64,000 nucleotides of DNA, taken from Thiothrix subterranea (lineage in GTDB: Bacteria; Pseudomonadota; Gammaproteobacteria; Thiotrichales; Thiotrichaceae). Position numbers and translations under genes: made by a program. The notes under the pieces are model-generated. The model saw nothing but the letters and a program-made list of their open reading frames with translations, was not told where the DNA came from and did not search any database. Positions 53,070-63,271 of this stretch are shown here, piece after piece. The stretch lies in contig NZ_CP133217.1 of the NCBI RefSeq assembly GCF_030930995.1, forward strand, positions 3,400,001-3,464,000, read 5' to 3'. Positions within the stretch are counted from its first letter, which is position 1. Every line of letters starts with the position of its first letter.

Positions 53070-54028
53070 TCGGTACGCTCAATTGCGTTAATTTTTATAT
53101 TGATCAATACTTCTTTTAAATCATCGGGTAACGGCGCTTCGACCACATAACGCCGCCCGGTGGCTCGCAGCGTAAAATCCACGCTGGCAGAATGCAAAAA
53201 CAAACGCTTTAAGCCCATCTCACGAAACTTACGATTCAGAGCGAAATCGCCATACCGGTCATCGCCCAAAATCGGATGCCCCAAATTTTGCAATTGCACC
53301 CGGATTTGATGCATTCTTCCGGTGAGAATTTGTGCTTCCAGCAACGACGCGCCGTGCAGATTTTTCAGCGACGAGAAAATGGTTTCCGACACTTTGCCTT
53401 CGCCCTCTTCCACGCGCTGCACTTTCTGGCGTGTGCCTTCTTCCTGACTCAAATCCATGGTTACATGTTGGCGACCGTGTTTCCAACGTCCGGCAACCAA
53501 GGCTTTGTAGCGCTTGTCGATCTTGCCGTCGCGAAACAAACCGTGCAATTCGGTCAACGCTTGGCGCGATTTCGCCAGAATCACCACGCCGCTGGTGTCG
53601 CGGTCAATGCGATGCGCCAATTCTACATACGGTAAATTTTCGCGTAACTGGCGAAATGCTTCAATCAAGCCCAATTTGTAACCGCTACCACCGTGTACCG
53701 GCAAACCGGAGGGCTTATTGATGAAAATAAGCTGCTCATCTTCGTGTAACACGGCATCTGCCAGCACTGCCAACAACGCTTCGGATGCCAACGCAGGCTT
53801 ATCCGGCGGGTTCACTTCGGTTTCTAACTTGATCGGCGGAATCCGAATAATTTCACCTAATTCAAGCTTTTTTTCCGGCTTCACTCTTTTTTTATCAACA
53901 CGCACCTCGCCCTTGCGCACAATCCGGTATAAGGCGCTTTTGGGCAGTTGCTTCAAATGCCGCAGCAGGAAATTGTCGATGCGTTGCCCGACTTCGTTTT
54001 CAGTAACTGTGTAATATTCGACGGCCAT
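53066..54028 (-). CDS. rluC: 23S rRNA pseudouridine(955/2504/2580) synthase
   Basis: 320 residues from the ATG at 54028 (an in-frame TTG at 54046 lies upstream). An N-terminal S4 domain (VGQRIDNFLLRHLKQLPKSALYRIVRKGEVRV) precedes the catalytic domain, with the Asp in ELAHRIDRDTSGVVILAKS and a C-terminal TGRMHQIRVQLQNLGHPILGD. The rluC-rne divergent pair is the usual gammaproteobacterial arrangement. Confidence 0.96.
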   Translation of the reverse strand: MAVEYYTVTENEVGQRIDNFLLRHLKQLPKSALYRIVRKGEVRVDKKRVKPEKKLELGEIIRIPPIKLETEVNPPDKPALASEALLAVLADAVLHEDEQLIFINKPSGLPVHGGSGYKLGLIEAFRQLRENLPYVELAHRIDRDTSGVVILAKSRQALTELHGLFRDGKIDKRYKALVAGRWKHGRQHVTMDLSQEEGTRQKVQRVEEGEGKVSETIFSSLKNLHGASLLEAQILTGRMHQIRVQLQNLGHPILGDDRYGDFALNRKFREMGLKRLFLHSASVDFTLRATGRRYVVEAPLPDDLKEVLINIKINAIERTE

Positions 54029-54063
54029 AGTGAAAAAACATACCAACTAAATTTAAATGCAAA

Positions 54064-54092
54064 TTGAATATAATTAACCGAATTGATATATT
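54064..54092 (+). promoter_or_regulatory. Candidate rne promoter
   Basis: TTGAAT (54064-54069), 17 nt and TATATT (54087-54092) match sigma-70 consensus at 4 of 6 and 5 of 6 positions. Transcription from about 54099 would give a leader of some 460 nt, comparable to the long leader of E. coli rne. Confidence 0.5.
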
Positions 54093-54209
54093 CGCAACAG
54101 GCAAACGTTAAGGTGCAAACCTGACACAATGGGTTCGATCAAATCAGAACACGATGATATGACCCATGCCTGATTGATTCAATCACAAATTCTAGCGGTC
54201 AGAACATTC

Positions 54210-54255
54210 CCCCAGAATTTGTGCTGGGGTAAACAGGATGAAGCATCCTGACCCC
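54210..54255 (+). promoter_or_regulatory. Two mutually exclusive hairpins in the rne leader
   Basis: CCCCAG/CTGGGG (54210-54215, 54224-54229) can form one hairpin. GGGGT/ACCCC with CAGGATG/CATCCTG (54226-54240, 54244-54255) can form another that uses the same GGGG. The 534-nt gap between rluC and rne holds these, the promoter and an ACCTG/CAGGT repeat at 54512-54528, but no gene. RNase E feedback through leader hairpins is known in E. coli. Confidence 0.45.
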
Positions 54256-54562
54256 GATAACTCAACGCCTGTTATGCAGTTTAAAAAGTAAGCAAACAGG
54301 TGTGGCATTAACAGCAGAACTTGTTGCTGATGTCTGTTGCAAGAATGCGCCAGCGGTTTACAATTTTCATGCGCCCTTATGAGGCAGTTCCATGACCCGT
54401 AACAACCGAACGATTCTTTCTGAAGGTAGGCCCGATTAAGGTTAATCCATAGCTTGGCGAAGAGAACATTTCTAACGCTTTGATATTAAACGAAATAAAC
54501 TAATCGACTCCACCTGAAACAAACAGGTAACAGGTGCTGCATAACCAAGGCTTATGTAGTAC

Positions 54563-57500
54563 ATGAAACGTATTTTAATTAATGCAACCCAACCCGAAGA
54601 AATTCGCGTTGCCATGGTTGATGGGCAACGCCTATACGACCTCGATATTGAACATTCCCTACGCGCTCAGAAAAAGGCCAATATTTACAAAGGGGTAATT
54701 ACCCGCGTCGAACCCAGCTTAGAAGCAGTTTTTGTTAACTATGGCGCACAACGCCACGGTTTTCTCTCCTTCCGCGAAGTTGCGCCCGAATTTTACAACC
54801 CGAATGCCAAATACACCGGTCGCCCTAACGTCAAAGACGTGATGCGCGAAGGCATGGAAATTCTGGTACAAGTTGACAAAGAAGAACGCGGCAACAAGGG
54901 CGCAGCCCTGACCACCTACCTCAGCCTTGCCGGGCGTTATTTGGTGTTGATGCCCAATAACCCTAAGGCTGGTGGGGTTTCTCGGCGTATTGAAGGCGAT
55001 GACCGCCAGCAAATCAAGCAAACCCTGAGCGAGTTAGACATCCCTGACAGCATGGGCGTGATCGTGCGCACCGCCGGGATCGAGCGCGATGCCGAAGAAC
55101 TGTCATGGGATTTGGACTACCTCAAAACCCTGTGGAATGCCATCCAACAAGCCTACAGCCAGCACAAAGGCCCGACGCTGCTGTATCAGGAAAGCAATGT
55201 CATTATCCGCGCCTTGCGTGACTATTTCCGACGCGACATCGGTGAAATTGTCATTGATAATGATAAGGTATTTAACCAAGCGCGTGATTTCATGCAGGCG
55301 GTGATGCCGCACAATATCCGCAAGCTCAAGCTCTACACCGACGGCACACCACTTTTCAGCCGCTTTCAGGTGGAAAACCAGATCGAAACGGCGTATCAGC
55401 GCACCGTTGCCCTGCCTTCTGGCGGTGCTATCGTCATTGACCATACCGAAGCGCTGATTTCCATCGATATTAACTCGGCGCGTGCCACTAAAGGGCATGA
55501 CATCGAAGAAACCGCGCTCAACACCAACCTCGAAGCGGCGGACGAAATTGCCCGTCAATTGCGCTTGCGTGACTTGGGCGGCTTGGTGGTGATTGACTTT
55601 ATCGACATGTTGCCCAGCAAACACCAGCGCGAAGTCGAAAAACGCTTGCGGGATGCCATGAAACTTGACCGTGCACGGGTACAAGTTGGGCGCATTTCCC
55701 GCTTTGGCTTGCTGGAAATGTCACGCCAACGCTTACGCCCCTCACTGGGTGAATCCAGCCAGATCGTTTGCCCACGTTGCACGGGTCAAGGTCACATCCG
55801 CAGCACCGACTCGATGGCACTGTCTATCCTGCGCTTGGTCGAAGAAGAAGCCATGAAGGAAATGACCGGCAAAGTCATTGCCCGCCTGCCGGTTTCCGTT
55901 GCGACCTTCTTGCTGAACGAAAAGCGTCAAGCGATCACCGACATTCAACAGCGCCGCAATGTCGATTTGACCATTATTCCCAACCCTTACATGGAAACGC
56001 CGCATTACGACATCAGCCGTATCCGCAATGACAATCTCGAAGACGAAGAAACAGTCACCAGCAGTTATCAATACATCCCTGCACCACCGGCGGCGGAAGA
56101 AACTGTCCGGCAAGAAGCTAACCAGCACCAAGTCGCTGCGGAAGCCGCTGTTACCAACGTCATGCCCAGCACGCCTGCACCGCAACACGCCCGCAGCCAG
56201 CCAGCAGAAGTAAACGTTGCCGCAACACCCGTTGTTCCGACCATTGCGCCAATCAAAGGCCCAGGGCTAATGCGGCGTATTTTCGGCAGCCTATTCGGTA
56301 GCAGCCCAAGTGTTGATCAAGCAGCAGAAGCGGCTGAAAGCCAAGCAGAAGCTGCCGCACCCGCAGTCCCCAAGCGTAACGACCAACCACAACCGCGTGA
56401 CCGTCGCAACAACGAACGGGGCGGCGACCGCAACGATCCGCGTAACCGTAACCGCAACAATGGCAAAAGCGAACCGGCAAACGATGTCGACCGCCCCGCT
56501 AACGATGACACTCGCAATCGCAATGCTCAGGAAAATCGTCAGAACCGTCAAAATCGCCCCGACGAACGTCCCCAAGAACCGCGTAACAATGAACGTGTCA
56601 ACGAGCGCAATTCCGAACCGCGCAACACTAACACTGAGCGCAGTAACGAACGCGCCCCTGAACGCAACAACGGTAACGAGCGCAACAACGACCGCCGCAA
56701 TAACCGCAATCGCAACGAACGCGAGGAAGTGGCGGGCGACACCAACAACAACCGCCGTCCGCCACGCGAACAACGCCCACCGCGTGTACAATCGCAAGAC
56801 ACACCAGCGGTAGCCACACCGGTTGAAGAGCAAGCGCCGGTAGAAATTGTATTGCAAGCACCCCGCGAGACTCGCGATGGCAACCGTGATAATGGTCAAG
56901 CGCAACAACCTCGGCGTGATCGCTCACGGCGTGAATCCCGTAACCGCAACGCTGTAGCACCTGAATTCACCGTGCAAGAGCAAGACAGTGGCGCCGCCTT
57001 TGTGGAGGATGCACCCATTGCAAAGCCGCCGCGTCAAGCAGTCGTCAGCACTAACGCACCAGAACCAACAGCAGAAGTTGCCAGCAATGTCACACCCAAG
57101 CAAGCAGCGCCACTGGCAGAAGATACCGACATCGACACCGACACTGACACCGATGATCTAAACGACGCGCCAGACGCAGAAGAAGGTGATGATGCACGGG
57201 AAGAAACAGGTAGCACGCAACCACGTGGCCCACGTGAACGCCGTGGTCGGACACGTCGCCCGCGTGGTAATCAAAACCGTCAGCAACGCCCGCCGCGCCC
57301 TGCCGGATCCGAGATCGAACAACCGTTCGCCCCGGAAAACATGGAACCGTTCATCATCGACTTGACCGCGACGCAACCCATGCATCAACCGCGTTACGAG
57401 CGTCAATCCGCGAAGGCTGAAATCAAGCCGGAACCTGTTCCAGAACCCGCAGTAATTGTGGAAGCTGCACCTGCACCAGAGCCGACGCCGGAACCTGTCG

Positions 57501-57781
57501 CAGTGAAAACCGCACCAGAACCAGTGCGTGAACCTGTCGTAGTGGAAATCGCGCCTGAGCCAGTGCCTGAACCTGTTGTGGTAAAAACTGCACCGGAACC
57601 AATACCTGAACCTGTCCTGGTGGAAACTGCACCGCAACCGATGCAGGAATCAAAACCAGCAGTTGTTCCTGTCATGGCAGAGGAAAGCACACCTGAACCA
57701 GAACCTGTTGTTGAAACCCCAAAAGCAGCAACACCTCCCATGAAAAAACGGCCTTCATGGATGCACACTGATCAGGATTAA
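54563..57781 (+). CDS. rne: Ribonuclease E
   Basis: 1072-residue endoribonuclease and degradosome scaffold. The N-terminal half carries an S1 domain, the catalytic Asp302/Asn304 in [19 protein letters not shown] and Asp345 in VVIDFIDML, and the zinc-link CPRCTGQG (Cys403, Cys406). The C-terminal half is disordered: a membrane-targeting-like helix [13 protein letters not shown] at about 570, an Arg/Asn-rich RNA-binding region (about 610-760), an acidic [11 protein letters not shown] run and Pro/Glu/Val repeats before [12 protein letters not shown]. Length equals E. coli RNase E but the tail is unrelated. Confidence 0.98.
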   Translation: MKRILINATQPEEIRVAMVDGQRLYDLDIEHSLRAQKKANIYKGVITRVEPSLEAVFVNYGAQRHGFLSFREVAPEFYNPNAKYTGRPNVKDVMREGMEILVQVDKEERGNKGAALTTYLSLAGRYLVLMPNNPKAGGVSRRIEGDDRQQIKQTLSELDIPDSMGVIVRTAGIERDAEELSWDLDYLKTLWNAIQQAYSQHKGPTLLYQESNVIIRALRDYFRRDIGEIVIDNDKVFNQARDFMQAVMPHNIRKLKLYTDGTPLFSRFQVENQIETAYQRTVALPSGGAIVIDHTEALISIDINSARATKGHDIEETALNTNLEAADEIARQLRLRDLGGLVVIDFIDMLPSKHQREVEKRLRDAMKLDRARVQVGRISRFGLLEMSRQRLRPSLGESSQIVCPRCTGQGHIRSTDSMALSILRLVEEEAMKEMTGKVIARLPVSVATFLLNEKRQAITDIQQRRNVDLTIIPNPYMETPHYDISRIRNDNLEDEETVTSSYQYIPAPPAAEETVRQEANQHQVAAEAAVTNVMPSTPAPQHARSQPAEVNVAATPVVPTIAPIKGPGLMRRIFGSLFGSSPSVDQAAEAAESQAEAAAPAVPKRNDQPQPRDRRNNERGGDRNDPRNRNRNNGKSEPANDVDRPANDDTRNRNAQENRQNRQNRPDERPQEPRNNERVNERNSEPRNTNTERSNERAPERNNGNERNNDRRNNRNRNEREEVAGDTNNNRRPPREQRPPRVQSQDTPAVATPVEEQAPVEIVLQAPRETRDGNRDNGQAQQPRRDRSRRESRNRNAVAPEFTVQEQDSGAAFVEDAPIAKPPRQAVVSTNAPEPTAEVASNVTPKQAAPLAEDTDIDTDTDTDDLNDAPDAEEGDDAREETGSTQPRGPRERRGRTRRPRGNQNRQQRPPRPAGSEIEQPFAPENMEPFIIDLTATQPMHQPRYERQSAKAEIKPEPVPEPAVIVEAAPAPEPTPEPVAVKTAPEPVREPVVVEIAPEPVPEPVVVKTAPEPIPEPVLVETAPQPMQESKPAVVPVMAEESTPEPEPVVETPKAATPPMKKRPSWMHTDQD

Positions 57782-57800
57782 TCCCCTCAGTATGCGCTGA

Positions 57801-58280
57801 CTAGCAATGATGGCGGCGGATATGGTCTAACAAACCTGCCGCCGCATCTTCTACCATGTCCAACACCCGCTCAAAACCACGTTCTCCACCGTAATAAGGG
57901 TCTGGCACTTCATCGACATTCCAATGCTCGGCAAATGTCATAAACAAACGCACCCGTTCTTGCTGTGATACTGCCAGCAAATCTTTTAAATCTTCCAAAT
58001 TCGTGCGATCCATTGCCAGCACGTAATCGAATTCCTCTATATCTTCTAAGGTTACTTTTCGCGCCCGCTGCCCCGATAAGTCCAATCCACGATTTTTTGC
58101 GGCGGCCTGTGAACGTTTATCGGGGGGATTGCCGATGTGATACGCATGTGTACCCGCCGAATCAATCAGAATGCGATCCGCCAACCCTTGCGACTGCACC
58201 AAACGCTCAAACACGCCTTGCGCCGTGGGTGAACGACAGATATTGCCCATGCATACAAACAGAACCTTAACTTGTTTCAT
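57801..58280 (-). CDS. Low-molecular-weight protein tyrosine phosphatase
   Basis: 159-residue cytosolic phosphatase. The P-loop VCMGNICRSPTAQGVF at about residues 9-24 contains the CX5R(S/T) active site, and VPDPYYGGERGFERVLDMVEDAA carries the general-acid Asp. In bacteria such enzymes often act with tyrosine kinases of exopolysaccharide export, but none is adjacent. It converges on rne with a 19-nt gap and follows the K+ channel gene by 22 nt on the same strand. Confidence 0.94.
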   Translation of the reverse strand: MKQVKVLFVCMGNICRSPTAQGVFERLVQSQGLADRILIDSAGTHAYHIGNPPDKRSQAAAKNRGLDLSGQRARKVTLEDIEEFDYVLAMDRTNLEDLKDLLAVSQQERVRLFMTFAEHWNVDEVPDPYYGGERGFERVLDMVEDAAAGLLDHIRRHHC

Positions 58281-58302
58281 AAACTCTTCCTAATGCTTAC
58301 TG

Positions 58303-59310
58303 TTATCGCTTCGCCGGACGCACATGAATATGCCCCGGCGGATGTTTAATCACCAACGGCTGCGCACAATGTGGGCAGTTAGTATACGTCTGCAAGCGCG
58401 TTTCCTGTTTGACTTCCTCGAATACCAAACGCGCATCCGCACGGCTAATGCCTATCTTGACCCGCATTTTTTCCAAATAACGTAAGCCGCCAAAATCCAG
58501 CTTGCCATTTTCCATGGCGCGTACCAGTTCAAAACGGAAACTTTCACGGCGACGCTTCAATTCATTGATCATGCCAGAGGCAAGAATGGCAGCAGGCAAC
58601 GCCGCAATCGCAATACCGGTGATGATAATAGTGCCACTAAACACTTTTCCTACTAGCGTTACTGGCACCACATCACCATAACCAACCGTTGCCACCGTCA
58701 CCGCCGACCACCACAATGCGCGAGGAATACTACCGAATTTATCCGGTTGAATGTGACCTTCCACCAAATAAATACCCGTCGCAGACAACAACACCAACAT
58801 GCACAAAATGAATAAAGCCGAGATCAAGTTATCCGCCTCTTGTCGCAATACCGCCAACAACAGCGCCAGAGAATGCGAATAGCGGGTCAATTTCAACAAG
58901 CGCAACAAACGCAAGCTACGCAACACGCGCAGATCAACTAACCCAAAAAATAAACTGAGGTAAAACGGCAACACCGCCACCAAATCGACCAGTGCCATCG
59001 GTGACAACAAATAACGAATGCGCCCACGCATGGGGTGCTGAAACGCAATGTGCTCAGATTCCACGCAAATCCAAGCCCGTAATACGTATTCCAGCGTGAA
59101 AATGGCCACCGAACACACTTCAAACCATTCAAAAAACGGAGCATACGCCTCGTAAATAGCGTGCTCAGACTCCACCACCACGGCAACGACATTCGCCACG
59201 ACCAAAACCATTAAAAAATGGTTCAGAAACGTTGCCCATGCCCCGCCTTTTTGCACCTCCAACGCCAAATACAGCCACTGACGCGCCCTCAGCATCTGTG
59301 CTCTACTCAA
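58303..59310 (-). CDS. Voltage-gated-type potassium channel
   Basis: 335-residue ion-channel protein with six hydrophobic helices. S4 is basic (VLRSLRLLRLLKLTRYSHSL, about residues 130-149) and the pore has TVATVGYGDVVPVT with the K+ selectivity filter TVGYGD. The C-terminal cytoplasmic tail contains a helix and a CPHCAQPL segment that may bind metal only in a multimer, since only one CXXC is present. Its start overlaps the coiled-coil gene by 4 nt. Confidence 0.9.
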   Translation of the reverse strand: MSRAQMLRARQWLYLALEVQKGGAWATFLNHFLMVLVVANVVAVVVESEHAIYEAYAPFFEWFEVCSVAIFTLEYVLRAWICVESEHIAFQHPMRGRIRYLLSPMALVDLVAVLPFYLSLFFGLVDLRVLRSLRLLRLLKLTRYSHSLALLLAVLRQEADNLISALFILCMLVLLSATGIYLVEGHIQPDKFGSIPRALWWSAVTVATVGYGDVVPVTLVGKVFSGTIIITGIAIAALPAAILASGMINELKRRRESFRFELVRAMENGKLDFGGLRYLEKMRVKIGISRADARLVFEEVKQETRLQTYTNCPHCAQPLVIKHPPGHIHVRPAKR

Positions 59311-59639
59311 AAGTGCCGCCGGATTTTTTGATACAACTCGGACAATTCTTCGCCCAACTCGTGTAACTCCTCTGCCACTTCCAAACGAATATCTTCCACC
59401 TTATCGCTAATTTTATGCTGGAGTTTATCCACGTCCTCACCCAAGTCATGAATTTCCTCTTTTGCTTTCAGGTTCAATTCCCAGCCGGTATCACGCAAAC
59501 GCACCTGCATAGCGTCCCATTTGGTTTCCAAATGCACCCACTCTTCACGCGCATCCAAACCCAATACATGCAGACGCACACGCAACTCCTCACGCTCATT
59601 GGTCAGGGCTTGCATTAATTGCTGTAATTTTTCGTTCAT
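59307..59639 (-). CDS. Coiled-coil protein of unknown function
   Basis: 110 residues, almost all charged heptads (EEIHDLGEDVDKLQHKISDK), predicted to be one long amphipathic coiled coil with no membrane segment. I do not recognise a family. It is translationally coupled (ATGA) to the K+ channel gene, so it may be a cytoplasmic partner or an oligomerisation factor for the channel. This role is inferred only from position. Confidence 0.7.
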   Translation of the reverse strand: MNEKLQQLMQALTNEREELRVRLHVLGLDAREEWVHLETKWDAMQVRLRDTGWELNLKAKEEIHDLGEDVDKLQHKISDKVEDIRLEVAEELHELGEELSELYQKIRRHF

Positions 59640-59784
59640 GGCATCAACCTCCTGTGTTATTTACCCTGATAACTATACACTTTCAGCCAAATTAAGCACG
59701 GGCATTGCTCAAAGAATGGAACTTTTCAGCCGACGCACGGCTCTATGAATTTGATTTTGTTTTACACCGACGTAAGGGCTTCTT

Positions 59785-60621
59785 ATGAAAAAAATAGTAT
59801 TATCACTGGTGGTGATTGCTGGCTTAGGGTTATCGGCGTGTGCTCCGATGAATCAGCAAACCTCACCCACCCCAACGGTCGTTCCCGCTAAAGATTTAAA
59901 CTGGATTGCCGACAAAGTATACCGCAACGAAACCAGCGGCAACCCGGCCTTGCTGGTGGTGTGGAATGACCGCGAAGAATTCGCCTCCCTCGGTATCGGG
60001 CATTTCATCTGGTATCCGGCAGGACATCGCGGCCCTTATACCGAAACCTTCCCCGGCCTAATCGACTACACCAAAGCGCAAGGCGTACCCGTCCCGCAAT
60101 GGCTGGCCAATCGCAGTGTGCGTACCGCGCCTTGGGCAAACAAAGCCGCGTTTGAACGCGCCCGTAATGACCCGGAAATGCAGCAATTGCGCACGTTCCT
60201 GCAACAAACCATGAATATTCAGGCAAACTATATGTCTGAACGCCTCACCCGTGCTTTACCCACGATGCTAGAACAGGTTGCCCCGCAAGACCGTGATCGC
60301 GTCTTGCAAAACTACCAAGCCGTCGAAAAAACCCAGCGCGGGCTGTATCCACTGCTGGATTACGTCAACTTCAAAGGCGAAGGCACCAGCCCCACCGAAC
60401 GCTACAACGGTCAAGGCTGGGGCTTGCTGCAAGTACTATTGACCATGCGTCCGGTTCAAGCAGGCCCGCAAGCGTTGGATGAGTTCGCGCGTGCCGCCGA
60501 AGAAGTTCTAGTGCGTCGTATCGCCAACTCTTCACCCGAACGCGGCGAAGCCAAATGGCTCCCCGGCTGGCGCACCCGCCTGAACACTTACCGCGCACAA
60601 GCACTGTTAAGCGCTTATTGA
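59785..60621 (+). CDS. Putative lipoprotein of unknown function
   Basis: 278 residues with an N-terminal lipobox LGLSACAP at about residues 14-21. The mature protein has a compact helical domain with ETSGNPALLVVWNDREEFASLGIGHFIWYPAG, which resembles lysozyme-like or peptidoglycan-acting folds only loosely. No motif lets me name an enzyme. It is followed by a terminator. Confidence 0.6.
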   Translation: MKKIVLSLVVIAGLGLSACAPMNQQTSPTPTVVPAKDLNWIADKVYRNETSGNPALLVVWNDREEFASLGIGHFIWYPAGHRGPYTETFPGLIDYTKAQGVPVPQWLANRSVRTAPWANKAAFERARNDPEMQQLRTFLQQTMNIQANYMSERLTRALPTMLEQVAPQDRDRVLQNYQAVEKTQRGLYPLLDYVNFKGEGTSPTERYNGQGWGLLQVLLTMRPVQAGPQALDEFARAAEEVLVRRIANSSPERGEAKWLPGWRTRLNTYRAQALLSAY

Positions 60622-60680
60622 GTTCAACATCAGTAACCGCTTATCTTTAAAACCCTAGCGGTCAGAAACGTCAACCTTGC

Positions 60681-60709
60681 TACGCCAGCCTTGTCTGGCG
60701 TATTTTTTT
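60681..60709 (+). terminator. Rho-independent terminator
   Basis: TACGCCAG (60681-60688) and CTGGCGTA (60695-60702) form an 8-bp stem with a 6-nt loop followed by seven T. It lies 60 nt past the lipoprotein stop. Confidence 0.85.
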
Positions 60710-60765
60710 GCAAAAACAACCAATGGATTTTTTTCAAAGGATTGAGCAACTCAAGGATTCATGAC

Positions 60766-62478
60766 ATGCAAACTATCAATAATTACACCCGTTCATCTTC
60801 ACAAGGATACGGGCGAACAGAAAGTACCAATAAATCATCTAACGCATCGTTAAAAATGCCAGCCGTTAATTCAGTAGCCCAATGGTCGGGTTACAACGGC
60901 GGCAACAAAAACATTTTTCAAAGTGTCGCGAATTTGATTCAGCAACTGCTGGCGCAAATCGAAAATAAACACAACCCTAAACCCCAGCCACAGCCACAAC
61001 CCGCTGAATACCGCAGCGTGGATGGCACGGGCAACAACAAGAAAAATCCAACATGGGGTTCGGCAGGCATACAACATCAGCGCCGCATTCCCCAAGACAG
61101 TAGCCGTGAACCCGGTGGCTCCACGGAACAAAAACTACCCAATCCACGCACCATCAGCAATGCGGTGGCAGCTCAAGATGGCGCAAATACCGTCAATCAA
61201 AAAGGTTTAAGCGATCTATTCTGGATGTGGGGGCAATTCCTCGACCATGACATGACCGAAACCCCGACGAACACAGCCGAAAAAGCGCCGATTGCCATTC
61301 CAGCCGGTGATCCACAATTTGACCCCGAAGGCACCGGCACAGTCTCGATCCAGCTATCGCGTAGTGCTGCCACGTTAGATGCGAACGGGCAACGTCAACA
61401 AAGCAACAATATCACCGCGTTCATTGACGGTTCTAACGTGTATGGCTCAGATGCTGAATATGCCAGCAAGCTACGCACCCATGAAGGTGGCAAACTGCAA
61501 ATGTCAGCAGGTGATATGATGCCCATGGAAAACGGGCAATTCATGGCCGGGGATATTCGCTCTAACGAAAACATTGGCTTAACCTCGATGCACACCTTAT
61601 GGGTACGCGAGCACAATCGCTTGGCAGATGAGATTGCGCAAAAGAATCCCAAAATGAGCGATGAGCAAATTTATCAGGAAGCACGCAAAGTCAATGTCGC
61701 ACAAATGCAGGCCATTACTTACAACGAATTCCTGCCTAATCTGATCGGCAAAGATGCCATCCCCAAATACACGGGCTACAAATCTAACGTTGATCCGTCA
61801 ATTGACAATGCTTTTGCCACTGCCGCATTCCGCATGGGTCACACCATGCTATCCCCTAATTTGCTGCGTTTGGATGAAAACGGGGAAACCATCGAGCAAG
61901 GCAACGTGGCCTTACGCGACGCTTTCTTCCGCCCCGATAAAGTCATGGAATCCGGTATCGACCCGATTCTGCGGGGAGCGGCGTCGCAAACCGCGCAGGC
62001 TGTCGACCCAATGATTGTGGATGACGTGCGTAATTTCCTCTTCCCACAAGGTGGATTAGACCTCGCCGCCGTCAACATCCAACGTGGACGTGACCACGGT
62101 TTAGCTGGCTACGGCGACACCCGCCAAGCTTTGGGTTTACGCCCAGTCAACAGCTTTGATTCCAATGTCTGGCGCGAAGGCTTTGGCGAAAAACTGGCGA
62201 GTGTGTACGATAAACCAGCCGATGTTGACCTGTGGGTAGCCGGTTTAGCTGAAAAGCCGGTCGGTGATTCCTTATTCGGGCAAACATTTACCAAAATCAT
62301 GAGCGATCAATTCACGCGCTTACGTGATGGTGATCGTTTCTGGTATGAAAACCAGTTCTCCGGCAAAGAGCTGCAAGCCATCAAAAACACCAAACTTTCT
62401 GACATTATCGAGCGCAATACCGACTTCGATAATGTACAGAAAAATGCGTTTGTGGCCTCTAACGCTCACTTAGCTTAG
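60766..62478 (+). CDS. Animal-type haem peroxidase
   Basis: 570 residues from the ATG at 60766 (AAGGAT upstream); in-frame upstream codons overlap the terminator. The peroxidase-cyclooxygenase fold shows WMWGQFLDHDMTETPTN (distal His), SMHTLWVREHNRLADEIAQ (catalytic Arg segment), AAFRMGHTMLSPNLL (proximal His) and LAAVNIQRGRDHGLAGYGDTR. Such bacterial peroxicins oxidise halides or phenols with hydrogen peroxide. No Sec signal is seen; the first 100 residues are low-complexity with a poly-Pro/Gln patch. The end overlaps convergent HAD by 9 nt. Confidence 0.9.
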   Translation: MQTINNYTRSSSQGYGRTESTNKSSNASLKMPAVNSVAQWSGYNGGNKNIFQSVANLIQQLLAQIENKHNPKPQPQPQPAEYRSVDGTGNNKKNPTWGSAGIQHQRRIPQDSSREPGGSTEQKLPNPRTISNAVAAQDGANTVNQKGLSDLFWMWGQFLDHDMTETPTNTAEKAPIAIPAGDPQFDPEGTGTVSIQLSRSAATLDANGQRQQSNNITAFIDGSNVYGSDAEYASKLRTHEGGKLQMSAGDMMPMENGQFMAGDIRSNENIGLTSMHTLWVREHNRLADEIAQKNPKMSDEQIYQEARKVNVAQMQAITYNEFLPNLIGKDAIPKYTGYKSNVDPSIDNAFATAAFRMGHTMLSPNLLRLDENGETIEQGNVALRDAFFRPDKVMESGIDPILRGAASQTAQAVDPMIVDDVRNFLFPQGGLDLAAVNIQRGRDHGLAGYGDTRQALGLRPVNSFDSNVWREGFGEKLASVYDKPADVDLWVAGLAEKPVGDSLFGQTFTKIMSDQFTRLRDGDRFWYENQFSGKELQAIKNTKLSDIIERNTDFDNVQKNAFVASNAHLA

Positions 62479-63225
62479 TTGCTGCAATAGCGCAAGCGTG
62501 ACGTAGGTATGCGTACCTGCGTCACCTTGCAACACCGTGAACGGCGCATCCGCTTCGCCAAACTGATCAACCACCAAGGCTGCCTTGCTAAAATCGTGGT
62601 CACGGGTGTAATCATTCACCGTCACCACCGTTTTCAAATTAGCGGCGGTGGACGAGCGAATACCGTTATCCGAATCTTCAAACGCCAAGCACTCCTCAGG
62701 TTCTAACCCCATTTGCTGCATCGCATACTCATAAATATCCGGCGCGGGCTTTTTCTTAGGCACGATGTCGCCCGCCGCAATGCACTCAAACCAAGCAATG
62801 GATTCTTCACCCAAAGTGGCTTTCAGCAAGTAAGTCACGTTTTCTGGCGTAGTCGTGGTCGCAATTCCTAAACGCAAACCCGCCGCCCGCGCTTCCCGAA
62901 TCAAGCGTTCCGCGCCGACGCGCAACGGAATTTCGCCCGCTTGCAACATTTCCAGATAAAAATGCGTTTTGCGCTTATGCATCCGTGCCGCGAACTCGGC
63001 AATGCTTTCGGCGGGTGCAAAATCTGGCAAATATTTTTCCACAAAATAGCGGATACGTTCTTTACCGCCGGTGACTGTCAGCAAGTCGGCGTACAATTCC
63101 ACGGTCCAATCCCAATCCAAACCGGCTTCAGCAAAGGCTTTATTGAAAGCGGGGCGATGTCCATCACGTTCGGTGTCGGCGAGTGTGCCGTCCACATCGA
63201 AGAGTAAGGCGGTGAGCTGTGGCAT
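62470..63225 (-). CDS. HAD hydrolase, CbbY-like
   Basis: 251-residue HAD phosphatase. Motif I is FDVDGTLADTERDGHRPAF, followed by a CbbY-type cap, GIATTTTPENV as motif II, KKKPAPDIYEYAMQQMG as motif III and AFEDSDNGIRSS as motif IV. CbbY removes the Rubisco inhibitor xylulose-1,5-bisphosphate; in an autotrophic sulfur oxidiser that role would fit. Calvin-cycle genes are not in the window, so a general sugar phosphatase is an alternative. Confidence 0.88.
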   Translation of the reverse strand: MPQLTALLFDVDGTLADTERDGHRPAFNKAFAEAGLDWDWTVELYADLLTVTGGKERIRYFVEKYLPDFAPAESIAEFAARMHKRKTHFYLEMLQAGEIPLRVGAERLIREARAAGLRLGIATTTTPENVTYLLKATLGEESIAWFECIAAGDIVPKKKPAPDIYEYAMQQMGLEPEECLAFEDSDNGIRSSTAANLKTVVTVNDYTRDHDFSKAALVVDQFGEADAPFTVLQGDAGTHTYVTLALLQQLS

Positions 63226-63271
63226 AATGATTATCCTGATAATGTTGTGTGCCGGATTCTAGCCCATTATG

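Noticed and set aside
54192-54204. 13-nt motif CTAGCGGTCAGAA, also at 60655-60667
   Set aside because: Matches of this length are expected by chance in a window this size, and the two contexts (rne leader, lipoprotein 3' region) share nothing else.
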